From Xanthomarina sp035306705 (GTDB lineage: Bacteria > Bacteroidota > Bacteroidia > Flavobacteriales > Flavobacteriaceae), in contig NZ_DATGNO010000074.1 of NCBI RefSeq assembly GCF_035306705.1, positions 1 through 64,000 of the forward strand: a stretch of 64,000 nucleotides of DNA, given 5' to 3'. Positions 17,797-28,109 of the stretch are shown here, one piece after another. A program made the translations under genes and the position numbers. Within the stretch, counting starts at the first letter, position 1. Each line of letters begins with the position of its first letter. The notes below the pieces were generated by a model. That model saw only the letters and a program-made list of their open reading frames with translations. It did not search any database and was not told where the DNA came from.

Positions 17797-18636
17797 TTAA
17801 AATCCTTCAAAAACACCTAGACCAAACAACGCAAAATCATATTTTACGGGATCTTTTGGGTCTAATTTTCGTAAGGCAGTATCTAATTCCAAAAGCGCTT
17901 TGGCATCGTTTTGTTTTCTGGTTAAGATACCAAGTTTTCGAGCTACATTTCCAGAATGCACATCTAATGGACAGGATAAATACGAAGGTGATATACTTTT
18001 CCAAATCCCAAAATCCACTCCAGTTTGGTCATTTCTAACCATCCACCTTAAATACATATTGATTCTTTTTGCCGCCGAATTTTTTAACGGATCGCTCACA
18101 TGTTTTTGGGTTCTTGGTAGGTGTTCAATTTCGAAAAACACCCTTTTAAACTGATGAATGGCCCCTTGTAAAGAATTATGGTTGTTTATATTAGAGAAAA
18201 CAGCTTCCAAACCCTGATGGTTTTTATAGATATGTTGTAATGCCTTAATAAAAGTGATGAAATCGGTACCATTAAAAGTTCTATGAACAAATGGGAGCAA
18301 AGCTTCCAAGTCTTGCTCTTGATGATTTAAAACAAAATCGTATGGAGCATGTTCTAATAAGTCCATCATTTTATTGGCATTGTTGATAATGCTTTTTCTA
18401 TTTCCCCAAGCAATTGTTGCTGTAAGGAATCCAGCAATTTCTATGTCTTCTTTTTTACTGAAAAGATGTGGAATTTGAATGGGATCGCTTGTTATAAAAT
18501 CTGGCCGATTGTATTGGATCACTTTAGCGTCTAAAAATTCCTTTAATTCTGTTTTGTTCAATGTTTTTGCTATTTGAATCCCTAAAAATATGGATCTATT
18601 TTTAAAAATAGGAGGTTTCCCATTCGAATTATTCAT
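17797..18636 (-). CDS. TIGR02757-family protein (DUF2400)
   Basis: The 279-residue cytoplasmic protein has the family's recognisable segments: ITSDPIQIPHLFS near residue 48, TATIAWGNRK near 72, and the C-terminal CPLDVHSGNVARKLG with KDPVKYDFALFGLG. The helical pattern with a His/Asp-containing C-terminus resembles helix-hairpin-helix DNA glycosylase folds, but no biochemical function is established that I know of. The first 25 residues are unlike the family; a TTG at 18561 (LNKTELKEFL) may be the true start. Confidence 0.82.
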   Translation of the reverse strand: MNNSNGKPPIFKNRSIFLGIQIAKTLNKTELKEFLDAKVIQYNRPDFITSDPIQIPHLFSKKEDIEIAGFLTATIAWGNRKSIINNANKMMDLLEHAPYDFVLNHQEQDLEALLPFVHRTFNGTDFITFIKALQHIYKNHQGLEAVFSNINNHNSLQGAIHQFKRVFFEIEHLPRTQKHVSDPLKNSAAKRINMYLRWMVRNDQTGVDFGIWKSISPSYLSCPLDVHSGNVARKLGILTRKQNDAKALLELDTALRKLDPKDPVKYDFALFGLGVFEGF

Positions 18637-18686
18637 TTAAAAAAAACTAACTTCGTTTATCTTATTTTCAATTCAAAAAACAACTC

Positions 18687-21600
18687 ATGTCTGCTGATTA
18701 TTCACATATAAAAATTCGTCCAGAACAAGCTCAAGAAATTGCAAAAAGCCTTTATAATCTTGAGGGAGAAATAAAAATTTTACCCGGAGAACTGGATTTC
18801 AACTTTAGGATTAAAACGAAGTCGGAAAGCTATATTCTAAAAATAAGCAGACCCAATGAGGATTTAGAATATTTAGAATTTCAAAAGGACATTCTTCAAT
18901 ATCTATCTGAAAGCGATTTGATGGCTCCCAAAATTTTTCCGGATATTCATGGAAAATACATCAGCTCAATTAATGATGCTCAAGGAAATAAAAGGTTTGT
19001 TAGATTGCTATCATGGATAGACGGCAGACTGTGGGCTTCGGTAAATCCTATAAAAGACGATTTGCTTTATAGTTTAGGCACAGAAGCTGGAAAAATAACC
19101 AATGCTTTGGAAGGTTTTGAGCATAAAAAAATCCATAGAGAATTTGATTGGGATATAGCCCAAGCCGAATGGACGTTTAAACATTTGGAGTTGTTTTCTG
19201 CTGAAAACCAAATCTGTGTCTCTTATTTTCAAAAGCAGTTTGAAACGTTTCAAAACGCCTATGGAAACCTTAGAAAAACAGTCGTTCATAATGATGCCAA
19301 CGATAACAACATTCTTGTTTCAACCCACTTAATAGATCCAGAAGTTACAGCCATTATCGATTATGGCGATGCTATTTATACGCAATCCATCAACGATTTG
19401 GCCGTTGCCATGGCGTATGCTATTATGGATAAACCAGATTTATTGGCGGCTGCTTTGCCAATTGTTTCTGGCTATCACAACCAATATTCCTTGCAGGAAG
19501 AGGAGCTTCAATTCTTGTATAATTTGGTTGCCATGCGCTTGGTTATTAGCGTCACTAAATCTGCTTTAAACAAACAAAAAGAACCAGATAACAGCTATTT
19601 ACTGATTAGTGAGAAGCCGGCTTTAGATGTTTTGAAAAGATGGAAAGATCTTGATGAGAACTTGGTTCATTACAGTTTCAGGTCCGCTTGTGGTTTCAGC
19701 GCTCATCCCAATGAAAAGGATTTTTTAAGATGGACAAAAACGCAAGAAACATCTTTAAATACAATCTTTCCAACGCTTGATTTCAATAGCATTCACAGCA
19801 TAGATATGAGTATTGCCAGTAAGTGGTTGGGGACTGAAAATGAATACAACGATTTAGAACTGACAAGTTTTAAAATAAATAGATTACAAGCCGAAAAACC
19901 TAAAGTTCTGCTGGCTGGTGGCTATTTGGAAGTGCGCCCATTTTACAGCACAAAGGCTTATCAAAAAGAAGGTAACTCAGGACCAGAATACCGAACCACA
20001 CATTTAGGAGTTGATTTCTGGGTTAAAGCAAACACAGCCATTCACGCACCTTTTCAAGGGGAAGTTTTTAGTATGTATAACAATGGAAACAATAAGGATT
20101 ATGGCCCTACTTTAATTTTAAAACATGAAACAGACTCTGGAATTCCGTTTTATACCTTGTATGGGCATTTATCTGAAAGTAGTTTCAAGCTTGTTAAAAA
20201 AGGACAGAAAATAAATAAGAACGATTTGATTGCTTATGTTGGAGATGTCAATGAAAATGGCGATTGGGCATCACATTTGCACTTTCAAATTATGTTGGAT
20301 ATGTTGAACTATACACATGACTTTCCAGGGGTTGCTTTCCCAAATAATTTATCTGTTTGGAGCAGTTTATGTCCAAACCCAAACCTGTTGTTTAAAGATG
20401 AAGGTTTAGATTCGCATCAAAAGAATTCTAAGAAGGATCTTCTAGATTTCAGAAAGGAACATCTTGGAAAAAGTTTAAGTTTATCCTATAAAAAACCACT
20501 TAAAATGGAACGTGGTTCAGGTGTGTATTTAATAGACGATACAGGTAGAAAATATCTGGATACCGTAAATAATGTGGCTCATGTGGGGCACGAACATCCT
20601 CGAGTAGTAAAAGCAGGTCAAGAGCAAATGGCTGTTTTAAATACCAACTCCCGTTATTTACATGAAAACATCAATGCCTTTGCCAAGGAGTTATTAGAAA
20701 CTTTTCCTAAAGAGTTATCGGTTGTTCACTTTGTAAACTCAGGCAGTGAAGCCAACGAATTAGCCTTGCGGATGACGAAAGCTTCTACCCAAGCCAAAGA
20801 CATGATTGCGGTTGAAATAGGCTATCATGGAAACACCAATGCCTGTATTGATATCAGCTCCTATAAATTTGATGGAAAGGGAGGCCAAGGAGCGCCAGAA
20901 CACACCCATATTGTTCCGCTTCCTGATACCTTTAGAGGTTTGTATCAAGGGGAACATACGGCGGAAAAGTATGCTAAACATATAGAAGAACAAATTGAAA
21001 ATATTCATGCAAAAGGTAGACAAGTAGCCGGTTTTATTTGTGAAAGCATCATTAGTTGCGGCGGACAAGTAGAACTTCCTGAAAACTATTTAAAACTGGC
21101 TTACCAAGCCGTTAGAAATGCTGGAGGCCTTTGCATTGCAGACGAAGTACAAACGGGTTGTGGACGGATTGGTCATGCCTTTTGGGGATTTCGGTTGCAC
21201 GATGTTATTCCAGATATTGTTACCATTGGAAAACCTATTGGAAATGGGCATCCACTGGCCGCAGTAGTTTGTACGCAAGAAGTTGCCAATGCCTTTGCCA
21301 ATGGGATGGAATATTTTAACACGTTTGGAGGTAATCCGGTTTCTTGTGCTATTGGAAAAGAGGTTTTACAAGTGATAAAAGATGAAAAACTTCAGGAAAA
21401 CGCACTAAAAGTAGGAATGTATTTAAAAGACGAATTGATAAAACTACAAAAGGAATTTCCAATACTTAGGGATGTTCGCGGACAAGGTTTGTTTTTAGGT
21501 TTTGAACTGACAGATGAAAGCAAAGCACCTTTAGCTGAAAAAGCAGCTTATTTAGCGAATAGAATGAAGGATTTTGGAATTTTAATGAGTACCGATGGCA

Positions 21601-21713
21601 AAGATAACAATGCCTTAAAAATAAAGCCACCTATGGTTTTCTCTATAGAAAACGCCAATGAATTATTAGAGAGATTAAAACAAATATTTCAGGAAGATTT
21701 TATGAAGTTTTAA
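18687..21713 (+). CDS. Fusion: APH-type kinase, M23 peptidase-like and class III aminotransferase
   Basis: A 1008-residue protein with three domains and no signal peptide. Residues ~1-330 are a phosphotransferase/hydroxylysine-kinase-like domain (HNDANDNN at 201-208; DYGD at 225-228 for metal binding). Residues ~405-545 are M23-like with HxxxD (His439-Asp443) and HLH (His530, His532). Residues ~585-1008 are a class III PLP aminotransferase (NSGSEAN 684-690, DEVQTG from Asp819, PLP lysine Lys849 in TIGKP). The end domains resemble hydroxylysine kinase and phospho-lyase relatives, which act in sequence on amino alcohols. The combination suggests phosphorylation followed by PLP-dependent elimination of an amino alcohol or similar substrate; that is inference. 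The middle domain's job is unexplained. Confidence 0.88.
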   Translation: MSADYSHIKIRPEQAQEIAKSLYNLEGEIKILPGELDFNFRIKTKSESYILKISRPNEDLEYLEFQKDILQYLSESDLMAPKIFPDIHGKYISSINDAQGNKRFVRLLSWIDGRLWASVNPIKDDLLYSLGTEAGKITNALEGFEHKKIHREFDWDIAQAEWTFKHLELFSAENQICVSYFQKQFETFQNAYGNLRKTVVHNDANDNNILVSTHLIDPEVTAIIDYGDAIYTQSINDLAVAMAYAIMDKPDLLAAALPIVSGYHNQYSLQEEELQFLYNLVAMRLVISVTKSALNKQKEPDNSYLLISEKPALDVLKRWKDLDENLVHYSFRSACGFSAHPNEKDFLRWTKTQETSLNTIFPTLDFNSIHSIDMSIASKWLGTENEYNDLELTSFKINRLQAEKPKVLLAGGYLEVRPFYSTKAYQKEGNSGPEYRTTHLGVDFWVKANTAIHAPFQGEVFSMYNNGNNKDYGPTLILKHETDSGIPFYTLYGHLSESSFKLVKKGQKINKNDLIAYVGDVNENGDWASHLHFQIMLDMLNYTHDFPGVAFPNNLSVWSSLCPNPNLLFKDEGLDSHQKNSKKDLLDFRKEHLGKSLSLSYKKPLKMERGSGVYLIDDTGRKYLDTVNNVAHVGHEHPRVVKAGQEQMAVLNTNSRYLHENINAFAKELLETFPKELSVVHFVNSGSEANELALRMTKASTQAKDMIAVEIGYHGNTNACIDISSYKFDGKGGQGAPEHTHIVPLPDTFRGLYQGEHTAEKYAKHIEEQIENIHAKGRQVAGFICESIISCGGQVELPENYLKLAYQAVRNAGGLCIADEVQTGCGRIGHAFWGFRLHDVIPDIVTIGKPIGNGHPLAAVVCTQEVANAFANGMEYFNTFGGNPVSCAIGKEVLQVIKDEKLQENALKVGMYLKDELIKLQKEFPILRDVRGQGLFLGFELTDESKAPLAEKAAYLANRMKDFGILMSTDGKDNNALKIKPPMVFSIENANELLERLKQIFQEDFMKF

Positions 21714-21730
21714 AGACATACTTTAAGTTT

Positions 21731-22393
21731 TTAATAGATAATCTTCCCGTCGACCATGGTGAGTTTTCTGTCAGCCATATCAGCTAATTCTTGGTTATGC
21801 GTAACAATCACAAAGGTTTGTCCGAATTCATTACGAAGTTTAAAAAATAATTGATGCAGGTTTTCAGCAGATTCACTGTCTAAATTTCCTGAAGGTTCAT
21901 CGGCAAAAATAAGTTCTGGATTATTTATTAAAGCTCTCGCTACGGCTACACGTTGTTGCTCACCACCAGACAATTCGTTTGGTTTGTGGTGATATCTATC
22001 TGATAAACCTAAAAAATCCAGTAATTCTTTCGCACGTTTTTCAGCCTCCGATTTTTTAGTTCTTTTAATATATGCGGGAATACAAACATTTTCTAATGCA
22101 GTAAACTCCGGTAAAAGCTGATGAAATTGAAAAATAAATCCAATATGCTCATTTCTAAATTTAGCCAAAGCTTTATCGTTTAATGAACTAATACTAGTGC
22201 CATTAATAATAAATTCGCTTTTTTCTTTAGACGAAGGCTTATCCAAAGTACCAAGAATTTGGAGCAAGGTGGTTTTTCCGGCACCCGAAGCACCAACTAC
22301 CGAAACTATTTCACCTTTTTTAATATCTAAATCCACACCTTTTAAAACGTGTAAATCGTTAAAGTACTTATGGATGTTTTTTGCTTGAATCAT
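21731..22393 (-). CDS. ABC transporter ATPase, LolD/MacB type
   Basis: The 220-residue ATPase has Walker A GASGAGKTT (34-42), signature LSGGEQQ (141-147) and Walker B LIFADEP (161-167), followed by an H-loop (VTHNQ). The LolD/FtsE/MacB-like sequence (FQFHQLLPEFTALENV) points to lipoprotein release or a MacB-type efflux partner. No permease gene adjoins it here, so the membrane subunit must lie elsewhere, as is common for LolD in this phylum. LolD is the best guess. Confidence 0.85.
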   Translation of the reverse strand: MIQAKNIHKYFNDLHVLKGVDLDIKKGEIVSVVGASGAGKTTLLQILGTLDKPSSKEKSEFIINGTSISSLNDKALAKFRNEHIGFIFQFHQLLPEFTALENVCIPAYIKRTKKSEAEKRAKELLDFLGLSDRYHHKPNELSGGEQQRVAVARALINNPELIFADEPSGNLDSESAENLHQLFFKLRNEFGQTFVIVTHNQELADMADRKLTMVDGKIIY

Positions 22394-22446
22394 ATAAAAC
22401 CTATAGAAGTGGTGAATTTAATACAATAAGACCTGATGTACAATTA

Positions 22447-24879
22447 TCAGCTGTGTTTCTTGGTAAATATATTTTTCATTTGGTTGTAATCGATGTAATA
22501 AACCAGTCTTATTGAGAAATTATGGTCTATAGGCTGTTTAAACAGATGGTTCACACTATTAAAATAACTATCTCTGGATGCATTGGAAAAATCGAACAAA
22601 CTGTTTCTGTATAAAGCTGTTAACGTACTGCCAGGAGCAAATTGCCAAGAGTAACCAAAATCCAGATTCCACGTATTGAAATTAACATCTGGGTTGTTTA
22701 TATCATCTAAAGTATAGCCATTTTCTGTACTTAGACGTCCATTAGCTTCCAAGGTGTATAATTGGTTGTTGTAGGTAACTACGCTCCAATAATTTCTAAA
22801 GGATAAGGACAGGGCATGAAACACGTTAAAATTGTAATTTCCTGTAATGGTATTTACAAGCGTATTTTGGTCTCGTTGCCCAAAAATAATATCACTTCCT
22901 AAGTTTTGAATAAATCCTCTGTCTCCTTTAGCTTGGATATAATCTGCTCGATAAATCAAGGTAAATCTGTCGTTAAATCTGATTCTAGGACTAATTCCTA
23001 ATTCAACATTAAAAACATCACGATCTGTTTCAAATAAGGTTTCAAAACCAAGTTCCGCATCTAATGCAAAGGTTTTGTTGTAGTTTGATGAAATCCATCC
23101 GCTGGAACTTAAGAAGTTTTCGTAAATAAAATAACGACCTTCTGTTCTTGCTTCGTAATAATCGTATTGTTTGCCTATTTCATAATTTATTCTCCCACCA
23201 TAACTAAGTAAATTTTTATTTTCTAAAGTGATTCTACTTCCAACGTTGTTTCCGGTATAGGTACTTGGATTATATAGCATGCTGTAGTTGTACCAAAATC
23301 CATAATAGAGGTTTATTAAGTTGCCAACAGGTTCAAATATTTGATAGGAAAAATCGGCGCTAAAATTGCTATAGTTGTTTTTAAAATTAATTCCGAAATC
23401 GTTTATATCATAATTTTTATCGGCGAGTTCATGACCAAAACTATATTGATAATTTCCACTTATTTTACCAATTTCAAATTGGGTGTTAAAACCACTTTCG
23501 TTATCATTTTCTAAATTTAGGAAACTGTGTTTTACGGCAGCGCCAACGCCAAGGGTGTTTTTTTTGTTTGCATAATCCAATAATAAAGCGGTTACGTTGG
23601 CATCTCTAAAATGCCCGTTTCTAGTTACGTTGGTATTAATTAAACTTACAGAGGAGTTGCCGTTAAACTGCTGATCTACAACAAAAATATTGTAGTTTGC
23701 TAAGGGTTCGACCAATTCTTTTCTGGAATTATTGGTTATTGTGTCTTTAATTGTGGCATAGGTTTTTTGTGTAATGGCATTAAACACTCCAATTCCTAAG
23801 CCGTCCTTTGTTCTTCCAGAAACTTTAAAGGCGTTTAGCATTTTCACTTTATCCGGATAGCTGTCGAGAATTTCATCTGGGCCCAAAGTAACATCTCCGG
23901 TTGGTGCATTTCCAACACGTCTGGAATAAAACAAATCACCTTTGGTGAATAAATCGACGCCTTCGGTAAAGAATTGGCGTTGTTCCGAAAATTGTTGTTC
24001 AAAAGGAGTTAAATTTAGTTGCACATCGTCAAAACCTACTTGGCTAAAGTCGGGAATTAAGGTGGCGTCTAAGGTGAAGTTTTCTGTAATTCCATATTTC
24101 AAATCCATTCCAACATGGTATTCGTCTGTAATATTGCCGTCTCCTTCCTTACTAATTACGGTTGAAGCATATGGATACAGCATAAGTCGGGTAGGAGGTT
24201 GGATGTCTTTTATTCCCAGAACTTGTCCATGATATAAACTAATGCTTCCTACTTCGGGATTTATAGGATTCCATGTGTATTGCGATTTATCTGATCGGAA
24301 TTGTCTATGAAATTGCAAGCCCCAAATATGTTCTTTTTTGTTGGAAAAGCGCAAGGCGGAATAAGGGATTTTCATTTCGACAATCCATCCGTCATCAACA
24401 ATTTTTACAGCACTTTCCCAAACGGCATTCCATCCAAAATCTTCTCCGATATTTGGTGAGCTTATCGCGTCTGCTTGGTTTCCTGTTGGGAAAACAAAAA
24501 ACTCTGTATCGTTTTGTGAATCGTTGTTAGGATTTAAAACTATTGCAAAAAAATCGTTGAGTCCAAAATTATCACGACTTTGAAATTGTTTTGTTATTTC
24601 CTCTGGATTATCGTAAAGATAAGCCCCAAAATAAATGGCATCATCATCGTAAGTAACTCTCACTTGAGTTTTTTGATAAGGCTTTTCTTGTACTCCTACA
24701 TCTGGTCTAAATTGGATGAAATCTTCAGCTAATTCAGCATTTTCCCATATTAAATCGTCTAGAATGCCATCAATTTTTGGTGCGATATCCGCTCGTTTTA
24801 TATGAATGGATTTTTTATCTTGAGCAAAGAAAGAACTAGAAAATAAAATAAAAACAATTAAAAATAAAGACAGCTTCAT
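22447..24879 (-). CDS. DUF5916 protein with N-terminal CBM9-like domain
   Basis: An 810-residue secreted protein. The signal peptide (to about residue 19) is followed by a CBM9-like beta-sandwich (about 25-215: PKIDGILDDLIWENA, DDDAIYFGAYLYD) and a long DUF5916 beta-barrel-like region ending near the C-terminus. Such proteins are common in Bacteroidota and are thought to sit in the outer membrane. Substrate and role are unknown. It follows the ABC ATPase on the same strand with a 53-base gap but probably has its own promoter. Confidence 0.85.
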   Translation of the reverse strand: MKLSLFLIVFILFSSSFFAQDKKSIHIKRADIAPKIDGILDDLIWENAELAEDFIQFRPDVGVQEKPYQKTQVRVTYDDDAIYFGAYLYDNPEEITKQFQSRDNFGLNDFFAIVLNPNNDSQNDTEFFVFPTGNQADAISSPNIGEDFGWNAVWESAVKIVDDGWIVEMKIPYSALRFSNKKEHIWGLQFHRQFRSDKSQYTWNPINPEVGSISLYHGQVLGIKDIQPPTRLMLYPYASTVISKEGDGNITDEYHVGMDLKYGITENFTLDATLIPDFSQVGFDDVQLNLTPFEQQFSEQRQFFTEGVDLFTKGDLFYSRRVGNAPTGDVTLGPDEILDSYPDKVKMLNAFKVSGRTKDGLGIGVFNAITQKTYATIKDTITNNSRKELVEPLANYNIFVVDQQFNGNSSVSLINTNVTRNGHFRDANVTALLLDYANKKNTLGVGAAVKHSFLNLENDNESGFNTQFEIGKISGNYQYSFGHELADKNYDINDFGINFKNNYSNFSADFSYQIFEPVGNLINLYYGFWYNYSMLYNPSTYTGNNVGSRITLENKNLLSYGGRINYEIGKQYDYYEARTEGRYFIYENFLSSSGWISSNYNKTFALDAELGFETLFETDRDVFNVELGISPRIRFNDRFTLIYRADYIQAKGDRGFIQNLGSDIIFGQRDQNTLVNTITGNYNFNVFHALSLSFRNYWSVVTYNNQLYTLEANGRLSTENGYTLDDINNPDVNFNTWNLDFGYSWQFAPGSTLTALYRNSLFDFSNASRDSYFNSVNHLFKQPIDHNFSIRLVYYIDYNQMKNIFTKKHS

Positions 24880-25114
24880 TACAATAATATAATTGGTTGA
24901 TGACTTAAAGAGTACAAATTTTGGAAATTGTTACATCTTAACCTAACAAATCTAATCTTGTACATTTTAAAAGATATAAAGTAAAAGTTAAAAATATCTT
25001 AAAACAGCTAATTTACTAATATGCCAAGCTACTAAATGGTTCTAAACATAAATTTTGTCATAAACTTTAATTTTGGAATGTTTTTTGGTAAGATGTTAGT
25101 AATTAATACTATAT

Positions 25115-25405
25115 ATGACTGTAGAAAATCGTTCTAAAATTAAAAAACTCCTATTGGGAATCCTGTTTGATTTAATGGGGTATATCTCTTATGTATTTCC
25201 ACCCTTCGATTTTGTTTGGGCACCTTTATCGGCATATTTAATGACCAGATTGTATCCTGGTAGAAAAGGAAAAATAGCAGCCGTTATTTCATTTGTTGAA
25301 GAGGCCTTACCTATGATAGATATTATTCCCACGTTTACACTAATGTGGTTGTACACCTTTGTATTTTCTAGGAAAAAAGCAAGTGTTCCAGTAAATGCAA
25401 AATAA
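25115..25405 (+). CDS. Small conserved-looking membrane protein, unknown
   Basis: The 96-residue protein has two or three hydrophobic segments (about 10-30 and 68-86) separated by a short polar stretch (YPGRKGKIA), with a basic N-terminus. It is isolated, preceded by a 235-base gap, and followed by a strong terminator shared with the convergent TonB receptor. The aromatic-rich FDLMGYISYVFPPFDFVWAP region looks well constrained. I do not know its function. Confidence 0.65.
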   Translation: MTVENRSKIKKLLLGILFDLMGYISYVFPPFDFVWAPLSAYLMTRLYPGRKGKIAAVISFVEEALPMIDIIPTFTLMWLYTFVFSRKKASVPVNAK

Positions 25406-25414
25406 TATAAACTT

Positions 25415-25454
25415 AAAAACGCTCTCAAAATAATAACTATTTTAAGAGCGTTTT
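25415..25454. terminator. Bidirectional terminator
   Basis: AAAACGCTCT / AGAGCGTTTT stem (10 bp, extended by AAAAT/ATTTT) with A- and T-runs on either side, between convergent genes. Confidence 0.85.
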
Positions 25455-25478
25455 AATTGGGCTTTTTTTTTAAATCTC

Positions 25479-27695
25479 TTACAAGCTATAAGAAAGTGAG
25501 ACACTAATATTTCTTCCTATATTATAAATACCTTCATCCTTTAATCGAGATAAGTGGTTGATATAGGTTTTATTTGTCAGGTTCGTTCCAGAAACAGCAA
25601 TATTCAAGTTGTTTTTAAACAGACTTACATTTCCACCAATACCAGCGCTTAATAAATTATAACCTGGGGTATTTGTTTCGAAGTCATTGCTGTGGTTTTG
25701 TGCAAAAGTCGATTGTAGTTTAACAAAACTATAGAGTTTATCCACCCATTTGGTATTAAATTCCACTCGAAGCGTATTGCTCAAACTGTTTGCAGGAATC
25801 ATTGGCAAATAGCTATCGTTATCTTGTTTTCCGGTAACCGATTCAAAACTACTCTCTACATGCAACCAATCTAAAGGATGTGGATGAAAATGAAATCCAA
25901 TTTCACCACCATATAATTTGGCATCTTCTTGCACATAATTATAAACAGGCGTTCCATCGATAAAGGTGCCTTCTGGCTGAAGAAAAATATAATCGTTTAC
26001 TAAGTTATAGAATCCATTTACATAAAACTCCACATGGTCACTTTTAAATTCAAATGACAAATCGGTTTGGAAATTTTGTTCACTCGTCAGATTTTCATCT
26101 CCAATTTCAAATCTATTTGTGCCTTCATGTGTTCCGTAAGACGTTAATTCCGCCAAATTTGGTGCTCTAAAACCAGAAGCCAAGTTTAATCTAGCCGTAA
26201 TAACTTCAAATAATTTGGTTTTAACACCTAAGGCGCCATTAAAACTATTGAAGTTTTTAGTGAACCCGTTTACCACCTCTATTTGTCTGGTGTCGAAACG
26301 CGCACCAACTTGTACATCTGCCTTATTAAAATGAATGTGAGCCATCCCAAAAAGACCAAAGTCGTTTGTGGTGGCATCAGGGATTAATATCTCTTCACCA
26401 TAATTACCGTTTGTTTGGTGCATTCCTTGGGTACCAACAATAGTTTCAAATTTCCCATAAACCGGTAATTGATATTTTATATCGTAATTAAAGGTTTTTA
26501 GTTTCATTTGAAGGGCTGCTTCCAATCCGTCATGTTCATCTTCGTGGTCATGATCGTCGTGATCGTCATGATCGTGTGGTTCTTCAAATTCATTTCTATC
26601 GTTATAAATATATCCTAAATTGATGTCTAAACTGGAATTTTCAAAATAGATGTTAGACTTGGAGCTAAACACGTGATTGGTGATGTCCTGATAAGCCAAC
26701 TCCGGATTTTTGCTGGTAGTTTGCTCACCAATTTCATCAGGAATTCCTAATTTAGAATGGTTCATATTGTACCTGAATTCTGTTTTAAATTGCTTGTCCT
26801 GAAATCCGATGCCTGCCTTAAAATCTTGTTCTTCAAAACGGGAATTGGTTACTCTATAATCGGCTGTTTTATAATCTGAATGTTCGCTCATGCTTCCTCT
26901 AACAAGAAACTTCAGTTTTTCGGCAGATTCTTTATAGCCTACATTTGCCGAGTAACCCAAGGTATTTCCAAAATAAGTGCCTTCAAAGTCGGCTGCATTT
27001 GAGTTTTGTGGAGCAAATCTCTCTGGGTTTATATATAAAACGCCACCAAGTGCATCGCTACCATAGAGTAGGGAAGCAGGACCTTTTATAACTTCCACAC
27101 TTTCCACTCCCGAATTATTTAGACCCAACCCATGTTCATCACCAAACTGCTGATTTTCCAGCCTGACACCTTGAGTATAAACCAAAACACGATTGGAACT
27201 AAGCCCACGAATAACGGGTTTTCCAATTCCAATTCCTGTGCTAATACTTTCTACTCCAGCAATATTTGTTAATCCGTCAGCTAGGGTTAGAGCGCCTTTC
27301 GCTTTGAGGTCTGAAATTTTTGCTTGCTCGACTTTCATCACATTTTCACTTTGTAATTTATGAAAAGGGGTAGAAATAATTATTTCGCTCATTTCTATAG
27401 CTGAAGGATTTAAAGCTATTTCAAGTTTTCGATTTAATGGAATCGAAATAGTTTTGGAATAGGACTCATAACCCATAAATGAACAAACTATTTTATAATT
27501 TCCAGAAGGTAAATTGTTTAATATAAAATAACCAGATTCGTTGGTAGTCGTTCCTTTTTCCAACTGTGGAAAATAGATGTTGGCAAAAGCAATAGGCTTG
27601 TTTGTATGATGTTCGACTAGGGTTCCTTCAACAGTATTTTGCGCAAACATAGTTGGCGTAAACCATAGAAGAAACAAGTATGTTATTTGTTTCAT
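25479..27695 (-). CDS. TonB-dependent receptor with His/Asp-rich loop (metal uptake candidate)
   Basis: A 738-residue outer-membrane receptor: signal peptide (to FAQN, about residue 19), CarboxypepD_reg-like domain (about 20-105), plug (about 115-225, VIRGLSSNRVLVYTQGV) and barrel ending LSYSL. At about residues 371-392 a predicted extracellular loop carries a dense run of His, Asp and Glu (HDHDDHDDHDH). Similar His-rich loops occur in zinc receptors such as ZnuD. A His-rich small protein is encoded just upstream in the same direction, strengthening a transition-metal role. The metal cannot be told from the sequence. Confidence 0.88.
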   Translation of the reverse strand: MKQITYLFLLWFTPTMFAQNTVEGTLVEHHTNKPIAFANIYFPQLEKGTTTNESGYFILNNLPSGNYKIVCSFMGYESYSKTISIPLNRKLEIALNPSAIEMSEIIISTPFHKLQSENVMKVEQAKISDLKAKGALTLADGLTNIAGVESISTGIGIGKPVIRGLSSNRVLVYTQGVRLENQQFGDEHGLGLNNSGVESVEVIKGPASLLYGSDALGGVLYINPERFAPQNSNAADFEGTYFGNTLGYSANVGYKESAEKLKFLVRGSMSEHSDYKTADYRVTNSRFEEQDFKAGIGFQDKQFKTEFRYNMNHSKLGIPDEIGEQTTSKNPELAYQDITNHVFSSKSNIYFENSSLDINLGYIYNDRNEFEEPHDHDDHDDHDHEDEHDGLEAALQMKLKTFNYDIKYQLPVYGKFETIVGTQGMHQTNGNYGEEILIPDATTNDFGLFGMAHIHFNKADVQVGARFDTRQIEVVNGFTKNFNSFNGALGVKTKLFEVITARLNLASGFRAPNLAELTSYGTHEGTNRFEIGDENLTSEQNFQTDLSFEFKSDHVEFYVNGFYNLVNDYIFLQPEGTFIDGTPVYNYVQEDAKLYGGEIGFHFHPHPLDWLHVESSFESVTGKQDNDSYLPMIPANSLSNTLRVEFNTKWVDKLYSFVKLQSTFAQNHSNDFETNTPGYNLLSAGIGGNVSLFKNNLNIAVSGTNLTNKTYINHLSRLKDEGIYNIGRNISVSLSYSL

Positions 27696-27767
27696 GTGTT
27701 TTAATTATAATAGTTAAAAAGAGTGATGACCGAAGTAGTTTCAGCATCAAAAAATTAGTTTAAAAAA

Positions 27768-28109
27768 TTAACTATTATAAGAAGGTGGTCCACGGAGGGA
27801 GAAATGAAGGGCTTGAAATTCACTAATAAAAAAATACTGTGAATTTATTACTTGATGATTTTCTTGTTTTAAAAGAAGTTTATAAGCATTTTCTTCAAGG
27901 GTAAATGCGGTGTTTATTTGAAATTTATGAAACTCGCAATCCACATCCAAAGTGTGTAAATGCGTTTGAGGCTCGCCTATACAAACTTCGTGCTTATGAT
28001 GGCTATGACCAAAAGTATGTGATAATTTAACAACAGAAGGGGTTAGAACCAACACTATCAAAAGTATTGAAAGTCCTTTAAAAATAATATGTTGTTTGAT
28101 GTGTTGCAC
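27768..28109 (-). CDS. Small His-rich secreted protein with RGPP C-terminus
   Basis: The 113-residue product starts with GTG at 28109; its first base overlaps the upstream gene's TAG stop (TAGTG). Residues ~8-28 are an N-terminal hydrophobic signal. A cluster HTFGHSHHKHEVC (about 31-43) and further HLH and CEFH motifs follow, then the C-terminal SLRGPPS typical of a family found next to metal-related TonB receptors in this phylum. It probably binds a transition metal in the periplasm. The receptor gene begins 72 bases downstream. I cannot say whether it is a sensor or a carrier. Confidence 0.72.
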   Translation of the reverse strand: MQHIKQHIIFKGLSILLIVLVLTPSVVKLSHTFGHSHHKHEVCIGEPQTHLHTLDVDCEFHKFQINTAFTLEENAYKLLLKQENHQVINSQYFFISEFQALHFSLRGPPSYNS

